Source: VBAS01 sp035764525 (lineage in GTDB: Bacteria; Bacteroidota; Bacteroidia; Chitinophagales; Chitinophagaceae). Taken from it: a stretch of DNA of 18,354 nucleotides. The stretch is taken from positions 1 through 18,354 of the forward strand of contig DASTZB010000511.1 in the NCBI GenBank assembly GCA_035764525.1, written 5' to 3'. A program made the translations under genes and the position numbers. Each line of letters opens with the position of its first letter. Position 1 is the first letter of the stretch. Below are positions 13,979 through 18,354 of this stretch, in pieces. Below the pieces are notes generated by a model that ran no database searches, was not told the origin of the DNA, and saw only the letters and a program-made list of their open reading frames with translations.

Positions 13979-14365
13979 ATGAAAAAAATACTGGTATCCA
14001 TATTAGCCGTTTTTTATCTCGCCTCCTCAGTGGGTGCCACTGTTCATTTACATTATTGCATGGGCAAGCTCATTAATTGGAGCTTATTGAATAACGATGG
14101 AGACAAATGCGATAAATGCGGAATGAAAAAAGATGGAGGATGTTGTAAAGATGAAAACAAGTTTGTAAAAAACAATGTTGATCAGAAAGTAGCTGAGTCT
14201 GCTATCCAACTTATACAGATGGCAGCAGTTGCTACGCCAGCTCCCTTTATTTATACATCTGAACATTATTTCTCTTCTTTAATTAAAGAGTATCCCACAA
14301 GCCACGCACCTCCGCGAAATAATGGCGTGGGGATTTATATCCTCAATAGAGTTTTCCGTATTTAG
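13979..14365 (+). CDS. HYC_CC_PP family protein, copy 2 (exported, Cys-rich)
   Basis: The protein is 128 residues, the same length as copy 1. It has a signal peptide (MKKILVSILAVFYLASSVGA), HYC at 25-27, CDKCGMKK at 44-51, GCCKDE with CC at 55-56, PP at 111-112, and the same C-terminal VFRI. Sequence between the motifs is quite different from copy 1, so the duplication is not recent. The conserved positions suggest a fixed set of metal ligands in an exported protein; no biochemical function is known to me. It opens the second block, 79 bases after the barrel gene; that gap holds only a 5-base-pair hairpin (13927-13942) and an AT-rich leader. The HMBD gene follows after 89 bases. Confidence 0.85.
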   Translation: MKKILVSILAVFYLASSVGATVHLHYCMGKLINWSLLNNDGDKCDKCGMKKDGGCCKDENKFVKNNVDQKVAESAIQLIQMAAVATPAPFIYTSEHYFSSLIKEYPTSHAPPRNNGVGIYILNRVFRI

Positions 14366-14390
14366 ATTTTGCTTTCCTATTGAGCTTGTT

Positions 14391-14412
14391 CCCGGTGGCT
14401 ATCGGGACCGGG
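14391..14412. repeat. GC-rich inverted repeat with two alternative foldings
   Basis: CCCGGT (14391-14396) pairs with ACCGGG (14407-14412). The same left arm can also pair with ATCGGG (14401-14406), using one G-T wobble, around GGCT. No T tract follows, so it is not a simple terminator. It lies in the 89-base gap before the HMBD gene and is much richer in G and C than its surroundings. Confidence 0.5.
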
Positions 14413-14454
14413 CTCCAGTATTTGCATTACATTTTTAATTTTCAAATTATTTAT

Positions 14455-14904
14455 ATGAAAAAATTTATGATGCTGATGATAGCAGCTTTAACTATCGGTT
14501 CTGTATCTGTGTATGCACAGGAAAAAGCAGGCAAAAAAGATACTACACAACATGCGGTTTTATATGCATGCCCCATGCACCCTGATGTAAAAATGGATAA
14601 ACCTGGTAAATGTCCGCAATGCGGAATGGATCTTTCGCTTTCTAAAAAAGAAGAAATGAAGAAACAAGTAACAAAAACTTATCAATGTCCTGTTGATCTC
14701 AATGTAGTAAGTGACAAATCCAGCAAATGCCCGGTATGCGGCAAAAAATTAATTCTTTCCAAGAAAGAAGAAATGAAAACAGAAGTAATGAAGTCCTATT
14801 GCTGTGCCATGCATCCCGATGTGGTCAGTGATAAACCTGGTAAATGCCCCAAATGTGGAATGGATCTAACTGAAAAAAAAGTTGAAAAATCAAATAATCA
14901 ATAA
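14455..14904 (+). CDS. Exported protein with three tandem heavy-metal-binding domains (HMBD)
   Basis: The protein is 149 residues. A signal peptide (MKKFMMLMIAALTIGSVSVYAQ) is followed by three 39-residue units at 37-75, 76-114 and from 115. Units 1 and 3 are classic HMBD: YACPMHPDV...GKCPQCGMDL and YCCAMHPDV...GKCPKCGMDL. Unit 2 keeps its cysteines (YQCPVDLNV...SKCPVCGKKL) but has lost the Met-His pair and the final Met. HMBD units bind soft metal ions through Cys, Met and His and are usually fused to CusB adaptors or P-type ATPases; here they form a free periplasmic protein. The linkers (LSKKEEM) are nearly identical between units 1 and 2. ATG 14455 starts the signal peptide; an in-frame ATG at 14380 would read through the GC-rich inverted repeat. 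The stop overlaps the next ATG by one base. Confidence 0.92.
   Translation: MKKFMMLMIAALTIGSVSVYAQEKAGKKDTTQHAVLYACPMHPDVKMDKPGKCPQCGMDLSLSKKEEMKKQVTKTYQCPVDLNVVSDKSSKCPVCGKKLILSKKEEMKTEVMKSYCCAMHPDVVSDKPGKCPKCGMDLTEKKVEKSNNQ
14563..14880 (+). repeat. Three tandem coding repeats, 117-base period
   Basis: Units begin at 14563, 14680 and 14797, each starting with a Tyr codon; the first two are exactly 39 codons and the third ends with the gene. They encode the three HMBD copies. The middle copy is the most diverged at the Met-His positions. Confidence 0.88.
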
Positions 14905-15548
14905 TGCAAAATTTAAAAACAATGAAAACGAAACTCATCAGCGTATTAGTAGTCACTGTTCTTCTTCTCGTTGCATGTGGCGGCGGAGGAGATAAAAAAG
15001 AACATGAGGGGCATGAAATAAAAAACGACTCGGCCCAGCATGTATCGACACCGGATGATAAGAATATTAAAACAGTTGCTGTAACTTATACTAATATAGA
15101 TGCGAAAGTTGCAGCATCATTGAAGGAGATAGTGGATCATTACCTGCATATTAAAAATGCACTGGTTAATGGCGATGGAAGCGAGGCAGCGATTGGCGCA
15201 AGGTCAATGGAGAAAGCGCTAAGGAGTATTGATGAATCCTTTTTTACTGCCGATCAGAAGAAAATCTATGATGAAGATGAAGATGAATTGAAGGAACATG
15301 CCGAGCATATTGGAAAAAAGGCGGATGATATCGAGCATCAGCGTGAACATTTTTCATTGATGAGTGAGGTGGTTTATGACCTGGTTAAATCATTTGGCGG
15401 CGGTCAACCTTTGTATCATGATCATTGCCCGATGTATAATAAAGACAAAGGCGGTGCAATGTGGCTCAGCGAAATTAAAGAAGTGAAGAACCCTTATTTC
15501 GGAAGTCAAATGCCTAAGTGTGGCGCAGTAGAAGAAATCATTAAGTAA
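14904..15548 (+). CDS. DUF3347 lipoprotein of the metal island
   Basis: The protein is 214 residues. The signal ends in lipobox LVAC (Cys25), followed by a Gly- and His-rich linker (GGGG, HEGHE). From about residue 68 it matches DUF3347 (PF11827): a helical region (VAASLKEIVDHYLHIKNALV), a second (HEHAEH-like charged helix near EHAEHIGKKADDIEHQREHF) and the C-terminal signature YHDHCPMYNKDKGGAMWLS with NPYFG and MPKCG (Cys206). This domain often forms the C-terminus of CusB-type adaptors in Bacteroidota; here it stands alone and is membrane-anchored. His, Cys and Met in HDHCPM are likely metal ligands. The ATG at 14904 overlaps the HMBD stop by one base, so the two are translationally coupled; ATG 14922 is an alternative with a tighter signal peptide. 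The pump gene starts 14 bases downstream. Confidence 0.9.
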   Translation: MQNLKTMKTKLISVLVVTVLLLVACGGGGDKKEHEGHEIKNDSAQHVSTPDDKNIKTVAVTYTNIDAKVAASLKEIVDHYLHIKNALVNGDGSEAAIGARSMEKALRSIDESFFTADQKKIYDEDEDELKEHAEHIGKKADDIEHQREHFSLMSEVVYDLVKSFGGGQPLYHDHCPMYNKDKGGAMWLSEIKEVKNPYFGSQMPKCGAVEEIIK

Positions 15549-15562
15549 TAAATGCAATAATT

Positions 15563-16852
15563 ATGGTTCGCACTCTTATTACATTGGCTCTTCGCAACAG
15601 GCTTATTGTCCTGCTTTTTGCAGGCGGCCTGTTTGCGTGGGGCATTTACTCCATCCGGCAAAATCCCATTGATGCTATTCCTGATTTGAGTGAAAACCAG
15701 GTGATCGTTTTTACTGAATGGATGGGCCGAAGTCCCCAGGTGATAGAAGACCAGGTAACATATCCACTGGTGAGTAATCTTCAAGGCATTCCAAAAATTA
15801 AAAACATTCGGGGTACGTCCATGTTCGGGATGAGTTTTGTGTATGTGATTTTTGAAGACAACGTAGATATCTATTGGGCAAGAACAAGAGTATTGGAAAG
15901 GTTGAATTATGCACAACGTTTATTGCCACAGGAAATAACACCAACACTTGGGCCCGATGGAACAGGCGTGGGCCATATTTTCTGGTATCATCTCGCAGCA
16001 CCAAAAATGGATTTAGGGGAACAAAGGGCCTTGCAAGACTGGTATATAAAGTTTGCATTACAAACTGTGCCGGGTGTTGCAGAGGTCGCTTCCTTTGGCG
16101 GGTTTGAAAAACAATATCAATTGGTGGTTGACCCGGTGAAATTGCAGTTCTATAATATTTCGTTGATGGATGTGATGAATAAAGTAAAGGCTAATAACAA
16201 TGATGTGGGTGGAAGAAAGTTTGAAATGGCTGATATGGCATACATCATTCGTGGATTAGGCTATATTAAAAGTAAGGAAGACGTAGAGAATATTGCATTG
16301 ACTAATTACAATGGTATCCCTGTAAGGGTAAAAGATATAGGCAGTGTTCAAATGGGCGGTGATTTGCGCCTCGGCATTTTCGATATGGATGGAAAAGGGG
16401 AAGTCGTAGGCGGCATCGTGGTGATGCGTTATAACGAGAATGCTAACAAAGTAATTGAAGCAGTAAAAGCAAAGATGAAGGAAGTGGAAAAAGGATTGCC
16501 GGAAGGTGTAATTTTTAAAACTTCGTATGATAGGAGTAGTCTAATTCAGGAAGCAATTGAATCTGTAAAAGGAACATTGATTGAAGAAATGATTGCAGTA
16601 TCTCTTGTTGTAATCATCTTTCTTTTTCACTGGCGTAGCGCTGCAATCATTCTGATTCAACTGCCTATTTCTGTAGCTGCTGGTTTTATTTTTCTTGAAA
16701 TGTTTGGCATTTCTTCAAACATCATGTCATTGACTGGTATTGCATTGGCAATTGGCGTAGTAGTAGATGATGGAATCGTTATGGTTGAAAATGCGTATAG
16801 GCATATCAGCGAGGCACAACTAAAAAAAATGAATTCACCTGATAAAGTATAA
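15563..16852 (+). CDS. cusA: CusA-type RND metal efflux pump, N-terminal part (split gene, first frame)
   Basis: This 429-residue frame is the first part of a heavy-metal RND exporter. Helix 1 (about 13-30) is followed by DAIPDLSENQVIVF, GRSPQVIEDQVTYPL, SFVYVIFED and LGPDGTGVG, all typical of CusA/SilA. Helices 2-4 run from about 335 to 410 and end in the proton-relay motif VVVDDGIVMVENAYRHI (Asp402/Asp403). The frame ends at TAA 16850 after LKKMNSPDKV, in the cytoplasmic loop before helix 5; a full pump has about 1,040 residues. The rest continues at 16855 in the frame one base back. The cause may be a recent frameshift, a sequencing or assembly error, or a true two-piece pump; both pieces are otherwise intact. 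CusA pumps Cu(I)/Ag(I) out of the periplasm using the proton gradient with CusB and CusC. Confidence 0.88.
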   Translation: MVRTLITLALRNRLIVLLFAGGLFAWGIYSIRQNPIDAIPDLSENQVIVFTEWMGRSPQVIEDQVTYPLVSNLQGIPKIKNIRGTSMFGMSFVYVIFEDNVDIYWARTRVLERLNYAQRLLPQEITPTLGPDGTGVGHIFWYHLAAPKMDLGEQRALQDWYIKFALQTVPGVAEVASFGGFEKQYQLVVDPVKLQFYNISLMDVMNKVKANNNDVGGRKFEMADMAYIIRGLGYIKSKEDVENIALTNYNGIPVRVKDIGSVQMGGDLRLGIFDMDGKGEVVGGIVVMRYNENANKVIEAVKAKMKEVEKGLPEGVIFKTSYDRSSLIQEAIESVKGTLIEEMIAVSLVVIIFLFHWRSAAIILIQLPISVAAGFIFLEMFGISSNIMSLTGIALAIGVVVDDGIVMVENAYRHISEAQLKKMNSPDKV

Positions 16853-16854
16853 TC

Positions 16855-18354
16855 ATGGCAAATTGGTTTAAACGAAGCAAAGATCCTTTGACAGAAGATG
16901 AACGGATGGAGATCATAGAAAAATCATCCAAACAGGTGGGGCCAGGTGTATTTTATTCAACCATCATCGTTGTTACTTCCTTTCTTCCTGTATTTCTATT
17001 AACAGGTATGGAAGGAAAACTCTTCAGTCCTTTGGCATGGACAAAAACTTTTATTCTGCTGATCGATGCATTTCTTGCTATAACATTAACGCCGGTATTG
17101 ATTTCATTTTTCCTGAAAGGAAGAAAATTGAAACCTGAAAGCGCCAATCCTATTACAAGAACACTGGAAAAAGTTTACACGCCCATACTGAAATGGTGTT
17201 TGAGATGGCGCAGAACAACTATCGGTATCAACATTATTGCATTGGCAATTGGAATTGCTATGATGACAAGATTAGGTTCAGAGTTTATGCCTCCGTTGGA
17301 TGAAGGTTCATTATTATTCATGCCCGTTACCTTGCCTGATGTTTCTAATTCTGAAGCAAAAAGATTATTACAGGTGCAGGATAGATTGATTCGTTCTGTT
17401 CCGGAAGTTTCTCATGTGCTTGGCAAAGCCGGCAGAGCCAATACGGCAACTGACAATTCACCAATCAGTATGATTGAAACGATCATCTTGCTAAAACCAA
17501 AAAGTGAATGGCGGAAAGGTTTGACCAAGGATAGTATCATTAATAATCTTAATTCGAAATTACAGATACCGGGTGTTACCAATGGGTGGACACAGCCTAT
17601 CATCAATCGTATCAACATGCTTTCAACCGGAGTCCGTACAGATGTGGGTTTAAAAGTGTATGGACAAAATTTAGATACGATTTATGCTTTTGCTCAAACG
17701 CTGAAAAATCAATTAGAAGGAATTGATGGAATCAAAGATTTGTATGTTGAGCCCATTACGGGTGGTAAATACATTGATATTTCAATTAAACGGGATGAGA
17801 TTGGAAGATACGGCTTGAGCGTAGATGACATAAACACGGTTATTGAAAGTGCGTTGGGGGGAATGAAATTGACGACCACTATTGAAGGTCGCCAGCGGTT
17901 TTCAGTGAATGCAAGATATGGCCAGGATTTCCGCAATAATCTCGAAGCATTGAAACGTCTGCAGGTACAGACTATGAATTTTGGCCCCATTCCTTTGGAA
18001 GCAGTAGCAGGTATAAAATTGAATGATGGCCCGCCGATGATCAATTCTGAAAATGCAATGCTGAGAGGAACCGTTCTTTTTAATGTAAGAGAAAGAGATT
18101 TGGGCAGCACAGTTAAAGAAGCACAGCAGAAGCTGAATCAAATGATCACCAAATTGCCCAAAGGATACTTTCTTGAATGGAGCGGACAATGGGAAAACCA
18201 GATACGAGCCAACCAAACTTTAAAACTGATAATGCCAATTGTGTTGGTCATTATTTTTCTCGTTTTATATTTCACTTATCATTCATTCAAGGAATCACTC
18301 ATTACGATGATCACGGTTCCGTTTGCATTGATCGGAGGTGTATTCATGGTTTAT
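16855..18354 (+). CDS. cusA: CusA-type RND metal efflux pump, C-terminal part (split gene, second frame; runs off the window)
   Basis: Reading from ATG 16855, two bases after the TAA of the first part, the frame stays open for 500 codons to the window end. It starts MANWFKRSKDPLTEDERMEI, then helix 5 (VFYSTIIVVTSFLPVFLLTG), helix 6 (FILLIDAFLAITLTPVLISF) and helix 7 (IGINIIALAIGIAMM). The three methionines of the CusA metal site are all present: Met156 (LLFMPVTLP), Met206 (ISMIETI) and Met255 (INMLSTG), spaced 50 and 49 residues as are Met573/623/672 of E. coli CusA. This points to Cu(I)/Ag(I) rather than Zn/Co/Cd. Helix 8 (MPIVLVIIFLVLYFTYHSF) lies near the edge. No SD precedes the ATG; translation would need coupling to the upstream stop. 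If split by mutation, both parts together form one pseudogene. Confidence 0.88.
   Translation, partial: MANWFKRSKDPLTEDERMEIIEKSSKQVGPGVFYSTIIVVTSFLPVFLLTGMEGKLFSPLAWTKTFILLIDAFLAITLTPVLISFFLKGRKLKPESANPITRTLEKVYTPILKWCLRWRRTTIGINIIALAIGIAMMTRLGSEFMPPLDEGSLLFMPVTLPDVSNSEAKRLLQVQDRLIRSVPEVSHVLGKAGRANTATDNSPISMIETIILLKPKSEWRKGLTKDSIINNLNSKLQIPGVTNGWTQPIINRINMLSTGVRTDVGLKVYGQNLDTIYAFAQTLKNQLEGIDGIKDLYVEPITGGKYIDISIKRDEIGRYGLSVDDINTVIESALGGMKLTTTIEGRQRFSVNARYGQDFRNNLEALKRLQVQTMNFGPIPLEAVAGIKLNDGPPMINSENAMLRGTVLFNVRERDLGSTVKEAQQKLNQMITKLPKGYFLEWSGQWENQIRANQTLKLIMPIVLVIIFLVLYFTYHSFKESLITMITVPFALIGGVFMVY

Noticed and set aside
10822..14454. Upstream in-frame starts for HYC_CC_PP 1 (10822), the thioredoxin (12444), the barrel (12982) and the HMBD protein (14380)
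   Set aside because: Each places extra sequence before an obvious signal peptide and overlaps a neighbouring gene, a promoter box or a hairpin.
14563..14880. Regular 117-base repeats considered as a CRISPR-like array
   Set aside because: The repeats are coding, in frame and diverged, with no short identical repeats separated by unique spacers.
16821..16852. Programmed -1 frameshift in cusA at the A8 run (CTA AAA AAA, 16822-16829)
   Set aside because: The heptamer is slippery and -1 is the right direction, but the target frame meets TGA at 16840 and TAA at 16843 before reaching the second part, so slipping there cannot join the halves.

Overview
The window is bacterial and almost certainly from the phylum Bacteroidota, most likely a member of the Chitinophagaceae. 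The evidence is the AT-rich, densely coding DNA, promoter boxes of the TAnnTTTG type instead of sigma70 -10 boxes, almost no Shine-Dalgarno sequences, and several lineage-typical families: a PorW/SprE-type TPR protein, a 'putative porin' family beta-barrel, HYC_CC_PP proteins and DUF3347. The species assignment is inference. No tRNA, rRNA, transposase, integrase or CRISPR array was seen, and no gene-free stretch exceeds 300 bases.

Positions 1-2642 hold envelope and morphogenesis genes. The 5' part of a TPR protein probably belonging to type IX secretion is on the minus strand. Divergent from it is a short membrane-anchored protein that looks like the N-terminal part of an M23 peptidase without the peptidase, then a bactofilin with a perfect terminator, then a small four-helix membrane protein overlapping a SprT-type metalloprotease gene.

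Positions 2696-6868, all on the minus strand, hold ordinary chromosomal genes: a GNAT acetyltransferase, a membrane fatty acid desaturase, free-methionine-(R)-sulfoxide reductase, a secreted TPR protein and succinyl-CoA synthetase beta (sucC). Positions 7043-10847 on the plus strand hold an unknown lipoprotein, purine nucleoside phosphorylase and a large outer-membrane porin.

Positions 10936-18354 form one long plus-strand metal-handling island, best read as copper/silver homeostasis and efflux. It has two blocks, each opening with a 128-residue HYC_CC_PP protein. Block 1 is HYC_CC_PP, an HMA-domain protein with a Cys-Cys-rich tail, a second HMA protein, a TlpA-like thioredoxin and an outer-membrane protein. 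Block 2 is HYC_CC_PP, a secreted protein with three heavy-metal-binding domains, a DUF3347 lipoprotein and a CusA-type RND pump. Nearly every protein carries an export signal and many carry CxxC, CC or His/Met-rich motifs, so the island looks like an envelope relay that captures metal, keeps cysteines reduced and passes metal to the pump.

The pump gene is the most unusual feature. It is split into two reading frames by a TAA followed two bases later by an ATG, inside the cytoplasmic loop after the fourth membrane helix. The second half keeps all three methionines of the CusA metal site at the correct spacing and stays open to the end of the window. The HMBD and DUF3347 domains, which in many Bacteroidota sit at the two ends of the CusB adaptor, are here free-standing genes just upstream of the pump.
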